Source of the DNA: Mallotus nudiflorus | Lineage: Eukaryota > Streptophyta > Magnoliopsida > Malpighiales > Euphorbiaceae | NCBI GenBank assembly: GCA_947683625.1 | Contig: CANTUR010000056.1 | Coordinates: 704,780-768,779 of the forward strand | Direction: 5' to 3' | DNA: 64,000 nucleotides | Shown here: piece by piece, positions 33,835 through 46,400 of the stretch | Layout: each line of letters begins with the position of its first letter | How positions within the stretch are numbered: the first letter of the stretch is position 1 | The notes under the pieces: model-generated | Seen by the model: only the letters and a program-made list of their open reading frames with translations | Database searches by the model: none | What the model was told of the DNA's origin: nothing | Translations under genes and position numbers: made by a program

Positions 33835-35245
33835 TATTCAGTGTAATTTTATACATGTTCAAGAGTTGAATTTTAATGAATTTTGAATACATAGTTAGTA
33901 ATAATTGGGAAGAATTTACGTTTAATTAGGCATTTGTTTAAGTTGGACCTTCATTCTAGTTTCCCATTTATTTTTAGTTTATTTAAGAGTTTTTATTTGA
34001 TATTGATAAGGATTTCCTATTTTTGTAGGAAAGATTGAAAAGGAAGCCTAAAATAGTCAGGAAATGCTAAGCATGGCCATGAGATGGGGTGCTTATGCCC
34101 ATTTCATGTTCTAAAAGAAGAATCAAGGTAGTATGGCTTAAGCACATTCATGTTGGAAGCCATGTGAACCACTAAAATTAAAGGAGTTTTGAAATAGGAT
34201 GGAGTACGAGCATGCTTAAAATCGTGCTCTCTTGCTTAAGCCATGTTGAGTAGAAAAACATTCATTTTTGGAGGAAACTTAGAAATTCAAGTGAAATTAG
34301 GTTTCCATCAAATTTGCAATATACAAGGGGTTTTTATTCATTCTTTATCAGGGAGAATCATTCTTATTCAGAGAAAACTTCCTTTTTGAGAATTCTAGTG
34401 CAATTAGGTTTTCTAAATTTTTCCTATAAAAGGGGATACAAAGGAGCTATTGGGGAGCAATATTCAGGAGGGGAACACCATTGCCAAGAAGGCAACGAGT
34501 GGAATTAAAGAGCTTAACAAGGATTAAAGATTAAAGCATGCTTTCATTGAGTTTTATCTTTCCTTCTTCTTCCTTTCTCATGAATATCTAAATTAATTAG
34601 GGTTCGGTTTTGGGGTAGTTAGTTAATACTTGTTGGGATTTTTATTTCTTATTAATGATTTCATTTTCATTTAATTTTATGAGTTATGCTTAATTTCTTA
34701 TATTCAATTAAGGGCCTAATTGTTTGCATGTATGTGGATAGATTAGAGACAAAGAAAGTTGTATAATTTATCAGCTCATAGACTTGTAAAACTTAGGAAC
34801 CTCAATCGAGAAAGTAGACGAATCCTTTGAGGATTAATAAATTGGTAAAAAACTTAATGAGCCTTAGTTAATTGACATGACTATGAAAATAGGCTATAAT
34901 TAACTTTGATATTCTTAGATGATCTTGAAAGAGACTCTAGGTAATTTGAGTGGTTTACCCTTGATTGTGATAAATGAAATTGATTAACTTCATTATGTAA
35001 TTCAAGTCCTAAATAGTTAAACAAACTCAATCTCTATTTTATCCCCATTTATTTAATTAGATTAATTAGAGTAAATAGTTTACTTTAATTTATTTAATTC
35101 AATTCTTGCAATTTATATTGATTTGTGGTAGATAGGAAAAATTGATTGACAATTAGTACTCAGTACCCTTTCCTCATGGGAACAATACTCTACTTATCAC
35201 TTTATTACTTGTCATGATCTATACACTAGCGGAGTTGTGCTAACA
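33835..35245 (+). repeat. 5' LTR of the pol-less element
   Basis: Starts TATTCAGTGTAATTTT (the partner has TGTTAAGTGTAATTTT, so the terminal TG is mutated here) and ends GTGCTAACA. Length 1,411 bp, about 190 bp shorter than the partner because a palindrome-rich segment is absent. Confidence 0.83.
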
Positions 35246-35275
35246 AGTTTTTAGCATCATTGTCGGGGATTGGCA
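35246..35275 (+). other. PBS region of the pol-less element
   Basis: AGTTTTTAGCATCATTGTCGG-like sequence directly after the LTR. It corresponds to TTTTTGGCGCCGTTGCCGGGG, the tRNA-Asp-type site known from Athila-like elements, with several G-to-A and C-to-T changes. Confidence 0.65.
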
Positions 35276-35464
35276 TTGCTAATATTAATACGTTTTTCAT
35301 TTTCGTTAGACTAGCACTTTGTTTTATTGGTAAATAATTTGTCATGGATAATGATTGATGAATTTTCTTATCAATTTTTGAGGTCTAATGCATGTATCTT
35401 GTATATAATGTAGAACATATGCAATTTAATTATTTTCCATCTTTTTTTTAGGTTTTTAATTGGC

Positions 35465-36340
35465 ATGGAGAGAACCATAATGGAGCAAAATTATCCATAT
35501 TATTCATATTCACCTCCATCACCTCGTTACAACCCATCTTGGAGTAGTTATATAGATCACACTTAGAATTATCAATAAGAACCTAAGTTGAATCTTGAGA
35601 TAATATTGGAAAATTTCATTCAAGAATAAAGAACTTCAAAGAATGATACTTGGAGGACAAATTAAAGCAATTCATTCAAGCACAAACTAAGGCAAATCAT
35701 AAATTGGAGGAGAATTTTAGGCAACATAAGGGGCATTTCAGGCATATCAATTCGAAGTTAGACCAAATTGTAGAAAGTCAAATTGTATGCTTTTAAAAAC
35801 TTCAATTATGTGCACCTATAAATTGCTCAACGTAACCAACATAAGGAGAAAGAATATGGGATGATGAGAATAATTTTGGTCAAAATGATGAAGTAACCTT
35901 TGAGTTATGCAAAGATGATGGGTAAGAAGAGATGATCACAAAGGAAATAAAATAAGTCTTAAAGTGTAAGAGTGAGCCTGTAGACATCAAGGATGACGAG
36001 GTATAAAGTTACTCAACTTAACTTCAAGATGAGTTAGATGACAAAATTGTAACAATTCTTAAAGCTATAAAGGATGAAGATGAGCCATCTATAACTGACA
36101 ATGCATATGTTCCATGACCTATTATGGTCATATATGAGGAATCCATGAAAGGTGTTGGACTATCTGAGAACTTGCATGAAAAGCCTTACATTCTTTAAGT
36201 AATTTTAGAATAAAAAATTTGGCATGTGGAGTCTGCACTTTATTACTTGGACATAAGGGAGCCTAACAAAGGCAAGGAAAGGAAGATACTTCTAAGAACA
36301 CTTCCTCATGTTCGGTTGCACGAATGATACTACACATTCA
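35465..36340 (+). pseudogene. Gag-like remnant of the pol-less element
   Basis: Begins METIM-like at ATG 35,465 (MERTIMEQNYPYYSYSPPSP), rich in Tyr/Pro/Ser, followed by stop-broken, Lys/Glu/Gln-rich sequence (about 35,560-36,300). No zinc knuckle was found. It fits the N-terminal gag of TR-GAG elements but is too decayed to be sure. Confidence 0.45.
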
Positions 36341-36374
36341 AGGGGTCAACCTAATGACCTAAAATTAGTGTTTA

Positions 36375-36390
36375 TTGGGAGGCAACCCAA
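36375..36390 (+). other. Stem-loop TTGGGAGGCAACCCAA
   Basis: Five-base stem TTGGG/CCCAA with a six-base loop, downstream of the gag remnant. I recall the GGGAGGCAACCCA motif from plant gypsy internal regions; its function is unknown. Confidence 0.5.
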
Positions 36391-37485
36391 TATTTTTTGA
36401 TTTATTTCTTTTGTTTAAGTTTATTTTTTTCTCTTATTTTTCTTAGTTTTTGTTATTTTATTTTATAGGTCATCTAACATTTAGAGCGAGCATAAAAGGA
36501 AAACAAATGCTTACTAGGGAAGTCTTCATTTTCTTTTCCTTATTTTAATATTTTTATCATTACGGACAATGCCATAGATAAATGTGGGGAAGGATGTCAA
36601 ATGTTAGGATTTTATTTTTATGTTTTTATCTTTGTGTGTTTTATTTATTTTTGCATGTGTATAAGTTAATCAAGAAAATAAAATAAAATAAATGTGATAA
36701 GATTCATTAACTTCAACTTGATTTCTCCACATTTGTTATGATGTTTGTCCTTAAAACTTTTTGTTTTGGTTTTGTGCAAAATTGAAGCTTAATTGCAATT
36801 ATAGGGTGACTGTGTATAAGTATGCATATTTTATTAAATTATCGAAATATTGATTGGTTTATTAATTAAGATAGTTGAACATGGTCTTTGTGTATGTATA
36901 ATTTAGTTCTTACAACCTAAGCATGGATAAAAAGATTGAATTTGAGCATGAAATTAGGACATTAAGTGAAATTTTATAAAGAAAAAAATCTCTCTTTTCT
37001 TCAGTAATAAAAACACTTAATTTTAAATTTTACATGCTCTGAATATACTACAATGCTCTAATTAGAGTTATAGTATCCAAAGGACCCACATAGTGGTATC
37101 CATGCTTAGTAGAGCGGGAATGGCGGGGGATTATTAAAGTGAGAAGATTTGATTAAAGAGAAAAAGGATGAGATAGAGAGTAAAATGCACTCATCAAATA
37201 AAAGAAAAGATATTACGAAATGGAGCATAAAACGCATTCACAACCAATTTTGTTTTTCTCTTTAGGTTATGTTGATTGGATTTCAAATAAGTTATGTGCT
37301 TGGGTTGTGATTAGTAAATTGTTCATATATGATGCATTTTTTTTTATTATCTTCTTCAGTAAACATGTTTCAATTTTAGTGTTATCCACTTGCATGTCTT
37401 AGAAATTGTAACTCTTTGGTTGTAGTTGAGCTAGTGTTTAAATGTTTAAATTTGATTTTTGCTTGAGGATAAGCAAAGATCTAGT

Positions 37486-37501
37486 GGGGGGGGGGGGAAT
37501 T
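37486..37501 (+). other. Polypurine tract (G12) of the pol-less element
   Basis: Twelve consecutive G, then AATT, directly before the 3' LTR. It works as the plus-strand primer site, and stands out in AT-rich sequence. Confidence 0.72.
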
Positions 37502-39101
37502 TGTTAAGTGTAATTTTATACATGTTCTAGATTGAATTTTAATGAATTTTGAATAAATAGTTAGTAATAATTGGGAAGAATTTAAGTTTAATTAGGCATT
37601 TATTTAAGTTGGACCTTTATTCTAGTTTCCTATTTGTTTTTGGTTTATTTAAGATTTTTTTATTTAATATTAATAAAGATTTTTCCTTTTTGTAGGAAAG
37701 ACTGAAAAGGAAGCCTAAAATAGTCAACAAATGCTAAGCATGGCCATGATATGGGCGTGCTTGTGCCCATGTCACATTTTGAAAGAAGAATCAAGGCAGT
37801 ATGGCTTAATAATGACCATGCTAGAAGCTATGTCAACCACCAGAATTACACAAGTTACGACATGGGATGGAGCATGGGCATGCTCAAAATCGTGTCCTCT
37901 TTTATGCGAATTGAAAAATCTACAAAGGACCATATGGCTCATGCACGACCATGCTTAAAACCAAGATTGCTTTTGTCTAAGTTGAAGAAAATGTGAAAGC
38001 TTAGCATGGCTTAAGCACGACCATGCTTAAAGCCATGTTGTAAAAGTAAGGATGTGACACGGCCTTGTTTAAGTCGTGCTTTGGTCGTGTATAGCAGAAA
38101 AATAGTCCTTTTTAGAGGAAACTTAGAAATTCAAGTCAAATTAGGTTTCCATCAAATTTGCAATATAAAAGGGGGATAAAAAGGGTTTTTATTCATTCTT
38201 TATTAGGGAGAATAATTCTTATTTAGAGAAAACTTCCTTTTGAGAATTCAAGTGCAAGTAGGTTTTTTATTAGATTTTTCCTATAAAAGGGGATACAAAT
38301 GAACTATTGGGGAGCAATATTTAGGAGGGGAACACTATTGCCAAGAAGGCGAAGCTTGGAATTGAAGAGCTTAACAAGGATTGAAGATTGAAGAGTGCTT
38401 TCAATGATTTTTATCTTCCCTTTTTCTTATTTTCTCATGAATAGCTAAATTAATTAGAGTTTAGTTTTGGACTAGCTAGTTAATACTTGTTGGGATTTTT
38501 ATTTCTTATTAATGATTTGATTTTCATTCAATTTTATGAGTTTTTCTTAATGTTTTGTATTTAAATAAGGGCCAATTATTTGCATGTATGTGGATAGAAT
38601 AGAGACAATAAAAGTTGCATGATTTATCAACTTATAGACTTGTAAATCTTAGGAACCTCGATCACAAAAATAGAAAAATCCTTTGGTGATCAATAAATTA
38701 CTAAGAAAATTAATATGCCTTAGTTAATTAATGTGACCATAAAAATAGGCTGTAATTAACTTTAGTATTCTTAGATGATCTCAAAAGGGACTCTAGGTAG
38801 TTTGAGCGGTTTACCCTTGATTGTGATTAATGAAATAGATTAACTTAATTCTGTAATTCAAGTCCTAACTAGTGAAAGAAACATAATCTCTATTTTATCC
38901 CCATTTATTTAATTAGATTAATTAAAGTAGATAGTTTATTTTTATTTATTTAATTTAATTCTTTCAATTTATATTAATTTGTGCTAGATAGGGAAAATTG
39001 ATTAACAGTTAGTACTTAATACCTTTTCATCATAGGAACGATACTCTATTTATCACTTTATTACTTGTCATAATCCGTACACTTGTGGAGTTATGCTAAT
39101 A
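37502..39101 (+). repeat. 3' LTR of the pol-less element
   Basis: TGTTAAGTGTAATTTT to TATGCTAATA, 1,600 bp. Colinear with 33,835-35,245 except for about 190 extra bp around 37,900-38,095 that hold inverted CATGGCTTAAGCACGACC-type motifs. Confidence 0.85.
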
Positions 39102-39106
39102 GATCT
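39102..39106. repeat. Right target-site duplication of the pol-less element (GATCT)
   Basis: Matches 33,830-33,834. After excision the copia integrase reads on (TACCGAGTTTATTG-GATCC on the minus strand). Confidence 0.85.
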
Positions 39107-40000
39107 CAATAAACTCGGTACTTAAGTATTCTTCTCCTTGATCTGATTGTAGAGTTTTAATACTTTTCCTAGTTTGGTTTTCCACTTGGGCTTTGAATTC
39201 CTTGAATTTTTCAAAGGATTCATTTTTGTGTTTCATAAGAAGCAAGTGCCCATACCTTTATAAATCATCTATAAAGGTTATAAAGTAGTGTAAACCACCT
39301 TTAGCCATTTTAGAAAATGGTCCACATACATCACTATGTATAATCTCCAACACATCTTTGGCTCTTGCCATTTGTCCAACAAATGGTGATCTAGTCATCT
39401 TACCTTGAAGACAAGCCTTATAAATTGAATTGGTTGTGGATTCAAGATTGCTCAAGATTCCCATCCTTTTCAACTTATTAATCCTATTCTCTACAATGTG
39501 ACATAATCTCAAGTGCCATAGATATTTGGAGTTAGAGGTATTTTCAATTAGCATTGCATTTTCATTACTCACATTCATCTGAGGCTCATTTTTATTGGAC
39601 ATATTATCAAGATAATATAAAATACGTATTAAATAACCCATGCCTACCATTTCATTTCCAAAGTAAATGATACAAACATCTCTTTTAAAATAAAATTCAT
39701 AACCCTTTCTAATTAAACTAGAAATAGAGAAAATGTTTTTATAGGCATTAGGTTCATTTAACATATCATCCAATAACAAAAATATGATTATATAAATCAA
39801 TAGACATGGATCCTATAGCCTTAGGATCAATACTTGCTCCATTTCCAAGCTTTAAGGTCACTTCATTAGACCTTAAATTTCTCTTATTTTCTAGATCCTA
39901 TAAGGATAAACAAATGTTAGAACTAGTATAGGTATCCAATACCCATGCATTTGATGAGCTCTTACAACATTTATAAGCTAATAGATTAGAGAAAGTCTCA
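39107..40000 (-). pseudogene. Copia protease, GAG-pre-integrase and integrase N-terminal half
   Basis: Open frame 39,258-39,800 on the minus strand. It contains the pre-integrase motif YLWHLRLCHIVENRINKL, then LESTTNSIYKACLQGKMTRS (CxxxK of the zinc finger) and the integrase start VLEIIHSDVCGPFSKMAKGG and LHYFITFIDDL, with both early catalytic-region Asp residues visible. Upstream, SSNAWVLDTYTSSNICLS (about 39,910-39,965) is the protease active site with Tyr in place of Gly in D-T-G. That change would inactivate the protease. Confidence 0.84.
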
Positions 40001-41079
40001 CCTATTCCTTGCTTGCCCTTTCCTTTTATCTTGAGACACTCAATCCTCTTTCAATATCCTTCACCTTAGTAATGGAAAAACTTTCCTTTGCCTTGCTCTT
40101 CCCTCATAATAACCATGCCCTTATTCTTGGCTATGTCACTCGTGGGCTTAACAACAATTGCCTTGCCTTTCTTCTTCTTATTGTATTTGTTCTTAGTCCT
40201 ACTAAAAGAGGTAATAAATGCAACCTTCTTCCCTTTGTCCCCTTAGATAGCCTTTTAGGCCATCATAACCATATTTAAAAGACTTCTCTTTTGATGAATT
40301 TTTGGGAAGAGATCTAGGTGGGCATTATTATTCGAAAACTAATACAACTTATAAGTTCCTTAGCCAATTTATAAAATTAGGACGTATGAGCCTATAATGG
40401 TCAAGAGTGATTGATAATGGGTTTGATGGTCTAATATTATTGAGTTTTTATAAAGGTAATAAGATTAGTTAGTTATATGACATTGTTATTATTACTATTA
40501 GATTTAGTCTTTAATCATAATGGCCTCCCACTTACCTGCCGAGTCCTACACTTCCAAAATAGGAAACAAAAATCCCTTGTTAAGCAGATGTTTAGTGGGT
40601 GATGGAGTTCTTAATAAGTCACTAATATTCCTTAAGTACACATTTCTGTTCTTGGAATATTAGTCCTCATTAAGTGGAAACTCTTGCCATCATATCTCAT
40701 GTGAGTTTCCATCAATCCGGCTCTTATTGTTACAGGCCTCAGGTACACATTATCATTCTTGGCCTTTGGCATTAGTGAGGTCCATGCCATTCGATAAGTG
40801 AAATGTATGGATTTGAACACTACGAAGTACTCTTATTTGCCATTCTTGGCCATTAGTGTATCCATACACCCACAACATCACATGATTCATAATAACACTA
40901 CATGAATCTCTTGGGCTTTATGCCCACCCTTATGTATCCATAACCGATGCACATAATCCCAAAACCATACATGTTATTACTCTAATGGAAAGCCTAAACC
41001 TATATTTAGTTTGGAAGATTTATGGGTCTTTTGTAAAGGCCTCACTTTGCACATTAACCAATTATATATATCACATACA
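40001..41079 (-). other. Copia gag region, strongly decayed
   Basis: Expected place of gag. A degenerate zinc-knuckle neighbourhood (GEGY*KRIECLKIKGKGKQG-like) is visible at about 40,020-40,085. From about 40,330 to 41,079 no gag motif remains. The plus-strand ORF 40,009-40,278 is a shadow. Confidence 0.45.
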
Positions 41080-42634
41080 TATATTGTTAGTGATATGCAC
41101 TAGGTCAATCATTTGATTATGTATTGACTTTTTTATTTTATTAATAAAGAGGTATTTCATTATCATTTGATTTTATGATAATTATATGAATGGTTAATTC
41201 TTACTAAGGCCATCAAGTATGTGACTTGATAGTAAAACCCTTAGATTAAAATAAGAGTTCTGTCCTAATTATCCCTAGTCATTTATTCATTATATAAATA
41301 TTAAAGTATTAAGGCTAGTATGATGTTGTCTGATGGTTATGTTTTACTAATCATGAATATGATATATTAAGTCAACTCATAGGTATATAGTGAGAGATCA
41401 TGTACTGGATTGACCCACTATGAGAATACTGCATAGATTATTATCATAAGTATTTCTCATCATAGTAATTTTATTTCGGTCCTTTGACCATGAAATCATC
41501 ATGGATTTCTACATAGATATTTTATGTTTTGACACATTCTAACATTGTTTTTAACCAGACGATTAGATAGGATGTTGTTGGATATGAAATTAGTTATGTG
41601 AGGAATGTAAGTGATTTAGAAGGAATTTATCCCTCGTTAATATGAGAAAGATATCTATGGGCCCCTTGATGAGATAGACTGAAGGAAAATGCATGGCCAT
41701 ACTGAAATGAATTGATAAAGAGTTATCATTTTCAGTCTACTTAGAATCAAGTCATAATATTGAACTATATAAGGATGACATTCTATGCCTTATGTTCAAT
41801 TAAGATATCATGTGATAAAGGGATGATAAAATTCATTATAATTAGGTTATGTCAGATTATTAACTTCACATGACTTGGGTAGTCATAATGTCTTGCTAGA
41901 GGCCACTTATGACTTGTAGGCCTAAATAGAGATTTAGGCCCATTACCAATGTTATGTGAACCTATAAGGTCACACACTTAGAACAAGCCCAAAATGATTA
42001 TGGGTTTAATAAGCCCAGCATAAACTCTATGGAAATAAATAATTAAAGTGTTTTATTTATTTATTTGTTTATTTATTTACGATAAATGTTATTTTAAATA
42101 AATAAATAAGATATTATTTCTGATTTGTTTTTAGAACAAAATCAAAATATAATAAGTGGGAAATTACCAAAAGGTCATTGGTAGGTGAAACCCTAATTTG
42201 GAGTATATAAATATGTTATATTCTCTAGGGTTTAATACAGTTTTATTTTTCCCTGACTCTAAAAATGGTTTTCTCTCTTCCTAGAAAACAAACATAGAGT
42301 TTTTCTTTTGTTCTTGATTTGTGAGACAATCAAGAAGGTTGCTAGCACACACTCCAATTCATTTTGTGAAGGGCTATTTATGTGGATACCTATATAGGAT
42401 GCATCCTTTTGGAGACATCTTGATCTGAACAACCAAAGAAAAAAGCTCAATGTAAGGTGTCACCAGTGTGAACCTCCTCTCATCCTTCCAGAAAATCTTG
42501 CCTCTTCTACATCTTGGTGAGATTCTTGAAATCCTAGATTTAATCAAGTAATCAAATTACATGAATCTAGGTTTGGGAATGTGATAAAATTTTAATTTTT
42601 TTGCTGCGTTTGTATCACGAAACCCAACATATAT
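41080..42634 (+). repeat. Solo LTR #1 (41,085-42,629) with TATAT target duplication
   Basis: Starts TGTTAGTGATATGCAC, ends CGAAACCCAACA, 1,545 bp, flanked by TATAT at 41,080-41,084 and 42,630-42,634. The interrupted host sequence reads on as ACATACATATATTTCATTG. A TATATAA box lies at 42,204-42,210 in front of a CT-rich leader. The PBS-like sequence following a sister copy (53,464) shows these are LTRs. Plus orientation, opposite to the copia host. Confidence 0.9.
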
Positions 42635-43391
42635 TTCATTGCATCTTTATATACATATATCACATACACATATAGTATGTTACAATATGCATATATCACA
42701 TATATACATAGAACATGCAAAATGGATGCACAAACAAGGAGTGATAATGGATTTTCCTTATTGGTATTCTTAATTTTAGAATATATTATGGGCATTGTCT
42801 CCATCTCCAAGGATCTCTAACCTGAACACTTCAAGCTCCATATTATAACTCTTGTGTATTACATTAAATCCTTGGCATACTAAGGTGAATATAACATCCT
42901 AATTCTATATAATTAACATTTAATTACATAACAAATAATAATAAAATTAATTATTATTGCAACATTTAGGATGTAAACTAAGTCCATGATCATTCCTTGC
43001 ATGTATGACAAGCAAACATTAAATAAAATACAACTCTTCCATGTTATAATCAATTTGCAAAGCATACAAAATAAGAAAAAAATATGTTGTCATATGCTGA
43101 CACACCTTTAGACACAACATGGCACAAGTCGTGTTCCAATCTATCCCTTTGGATAGAAGCTGACACACCTTTAGATACGCCATGACACAAGTTGTGAGCT
43201 AATCTATCCCTTTGGATAGAAGCTGACACACCTTCAGACATGCCATGACACAAGCTGTGTGCCTGGCTATCCAAAGCATGAAAACACACCTTTAAAAGCA
43301 TGTTAGCTCACAACACTTGCAGCCAACATCAAGTATAATCATAACACATACAATTATCATTTAATTTAGCATGTGTAAAGTGCAAAAATAA
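42635..43391 (-). other. Copia leader with 63-bp tandem repeat
   Basis: Between solo LTR #1 and the PBS. At 43,096-43,270 a 63-bp unit occurs about 2.8 times. The remainder is AT-rich noncoding sequence. Confidence 0.6.
43050..43301 (-). CDS. Open frame through the 63-bp repeat in the copia leader (uncertain)
   Basis: 83 codons on the minus strand. Since the unit is 63 bp (21 codons), the frame is kept and gives a 21-residue repeat of the type LCHGVSKGVSASIQRDRL, with small substitutions. Units begin at 43,096, 43,159 and 43,222 on the plus strand. It starts about 90 bp inside the PBS, where a gag ORF or leader is expected. I know no protein of this kind. It may be only a noncoding repeat that happens to stay open. 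Confidence 0.3.
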   Translation of the reverse strand: MLLKVCFHALDSQAHSLCHGMSEGVSASIQRDRLAHNLCHGVSKGVSASIQRDRLEHDLCHVVSKGVSAYDNIFFSYFVCFAN

Positions 43392-43403
43392 GCTTTGATA
43401 CCA
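43392..43403 (-). other. Primer-binding site of the copia element
   Basis: Minus strand TGGTATCAAAGC, one mismatch to the initiator tRNA-Met PBS TGGTATCAGAGC, five bases inside LTR B. Confidence 0.85.
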
Positions 43404-43408
43404 CTAAA

Positions 43409-46400
43409 TGGAATCAATTATGCTATTAGGAAGTGTGTTGAGCATAAGCCTTCTATAGGGTAAGATTTCAAAAATTTTACTTGTATAACCATTCTTTACA
43501 TGGAGATTTCCATTCCCATAGATCCATTTTGCAATTTACACATAGCTAAATAACACATCAATATGTAAAAAGCAATAATCTAGGAATTCTAAGTTTAAGA
43601 AAACTTACCAATTTCAAAGTTTGACATAGACCATAATAGTTATCTATAAACTTTGATGTAGTTAGGTTAAACTATTGAATCAAATGCTCTAGCCTCCCAA
43701 ATGTTAGACCTCTAGTATGAAACACCAAAGCCCTACCAAATCACCTTTTTGCTTAGATTAGATTAGTTGCTGGTTGCCTCTCTAATGACCATCATAAAAC
43801 TTGCACTAATTTAATCATCTTACAAGAACACTTAGGTTTATTTTTTGTATATGTTATTTTTCTCCTTTTGTGTGTGTCTTTACATAAAATGTCTAACCTT
43901 AGAAATATATCTTATGTCTAATAAAATGTCTCCTTTTTTTTAACCTTAGAAATATATCTTAGGTTATTTATGTATATGTAGAGAAGGCAAGCGCCTTATC
44001 ACCTTATCACTTATAATACAACTTGTCATAATAATTATACAAGTTGTATAAGTGATTAACTAGTGTACAAAGAAGTGTGTAGAGAATTGAATACATCTCA
44101 TGTATTATGTCTAGATACATTCTCAACACATAAGCATGTAACCTAATCCTTATCTTGCCATAGTCAAAATTTTACACACAAAAGATCATATGAGCCTAAT
44201 ATGACAAATTTGCCATAGTTAAACTTTTACATATAAAAGATAATGTGCTGAACATGAGAAATTTGATCACATAAATTTGTATGGACTTGGGCTTAGTAAT
44301 TGGGCCAACACTTGACCCAAGCCTAATCCATTAGACATATGGGCCTAGGGCCTTCTCAACATCTTAGACTAACCTTTAGTCCTAAATCCTTTTGGGCCTA
44401 GGCCTAAACAACTTGGGCCATTAATCCAAGTCCAATTAGAAATAACACATATTATTAATTTAATACTATAACTAATTTCTCATATTAATTAAGTATAAAT
44501 TAATAATTAGACCCTCGCTTAAATTAAATTTCATGATATGCTAGAATTATTGCTTAAAACATAAATCCAATTCTATTAATCTTAATTAATTGATTAAACT
44601 CTTTAATAAATAATCATATTAATGTTAATAACAATTTGGTGAAACTCTTTTAAGTGTGACTTACTAGGTTCATGTCAAATTTATAATGAGAAGATAATAT
44701 CAACACTTGATATTATTTGAAACATCTTTCAAGCCTAAATGTGAAAATCCTAATTATACACATTTAGTTCTCATCGATATCATAACTATCCAATTATAAA
44801 TGAATGTATGTATTGATTCACATGAACCCTTTGGTCATAATTACTATGTGCTAAAATTCCTTCATTAGAAGATCCTAATATAGCCTAGAGTCAAGGTTTA
44901 GTCTAACTCTAATAGCTGTATCATATGACCTCATCTCAAGTTCTAATTCTTGATAAAATAAGATAAATACTAGAAACACTTTTCTAACACTGAAACTCTT
45001 TTAAGCTATATTATGTTTGTCCTAGTTAGGAACTTATTCATTAAGAACAAACTTAGATAGTATATGATCTTAAACCGATTCATTTTAGGCAATGAATCCC
45101 TTCTTGGTCGAACACTCATCCCTACATTTAACCAACTAGAGCCACCATAAGCCATATACCCATATGTGATTAGCATAGGTATATAAGTGATAACAAACCC
45201 TAACCACTTAAATGTGGATGACAGTGTCACCTCAGGTCACAGGACTAGATGCACCATTGTGGCCTATATTATGATTATTGATTATAAGTGAATATCCTAG
45301 CAATCATAAATCTAATGTCACTATTTGATCCACCTATCACATGAGTATCCACATGTCTAATCTAATAGCTCCTATCAAGTAGCATGAGACTCACTACCTC
45401 CCACTATTAGTATTTTTGGGTTACGTGATACAAACACAGCGAAAAAATTTAAAATTTATCATGATCCCAAACCTAGATCCATGTAATTCGACTACTTGAT
45501 TAAATCTAGGATTTCAAAAATCTTGCCAAAACGCAGAAGAGGCAAGATTTTCTGGAAGGATGAGAGGAGGTTCACACCAGTGAAACCTTACCTTGAGCCT
45601 TTTTCTATGGTTGTTCGGATCAAGACGTCTCTAAAAGGATGCGTCCTCTATAGGTATCCACACGAATAGCCCTTCACAAAATGAATTGGAGTATGTGTGC
45701 TAGCAACCTCCTTGATTGTCTCACAAATCAAGAACAAAAGAAAACTATGTCTTTGTTTTTCTAAGAAGAAAGAAAATGAATTTGGAGGCAGGAAAAATAA
45801 GTGTGTGAAACCCTAGAGAATATAACATATTTATAGACTCCAAATTAGGGTTTCACTTACCAATGACCTTTTGGTAATTTCCATTTATTATATTCTAATT
45901 TTATTTAAAAACAAATCAGAAATAATATCTTATTTATTTATTTAAAATAACATTTATATTAAATAAATAAACAAACAAATAAATAAATAAAATACTTTAA
46001 TTATTTATTTCCACAAAGTTTATTTTGGGCTTATTATACCCATATTCGTTTTGGGCTTATTCTAAGTGTATGACCCTGTAGGTTCACATAACATTGGTAG
46101 TGGGCCTAAATCTTTATTTAGGCCTATAAGTCATAAGTGGCCTCTAGCAAGACATTATGACTACCCAAGTCATGTGAAGTCAATAATTCGACATAACCTA
46201 ATTACAATGAATTTTATCATCCCTTTATCACATGATATCTTAATTGAACATAAGGCATAGAATGTCATCCTTATATAGTTCAATATTATGACTTGCTTCC
46301 AAGTATACTAAAAATGATAACTCTTTATCAATTCATTTTAGCATGGCCATGCATTTTCCTTCAGTCTATCTCATCAAGGGGCCTATAGATATCTTTCTCA

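Larger units (their letters stand above)
33835..39101 (+). mobile_element. Pol-less LTR element (TR-GAG / LARD type) nested in copia integrase
   Basis: LTRs at 33,835-35,245 and 37,502-39,101, a 2.26-kb interior, a PBS-like site after the first LTR, a G-rich PPT before the second, and a perfect GATCT target duplication. The interior carries only a broken gag-like frame; no protease, RT or integrase was found. It must have been moved by enzymes of another element, probably an Athila/Tat-type gypsy judging from the PBS. Confidence 0.86.

Noticed and set aside
42225..42240. Telomere-like TTTAGGG/AAACCCTAA motifs
   Set aside because: Single short occurrences inside LTRs (common telo-box-like strings in plants), no array.
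43096..43270. CRISPR-like regular repeat
   Set aside because: Units are directly adjacent without unique spacers, and the context is a plant retrotransposon leader.
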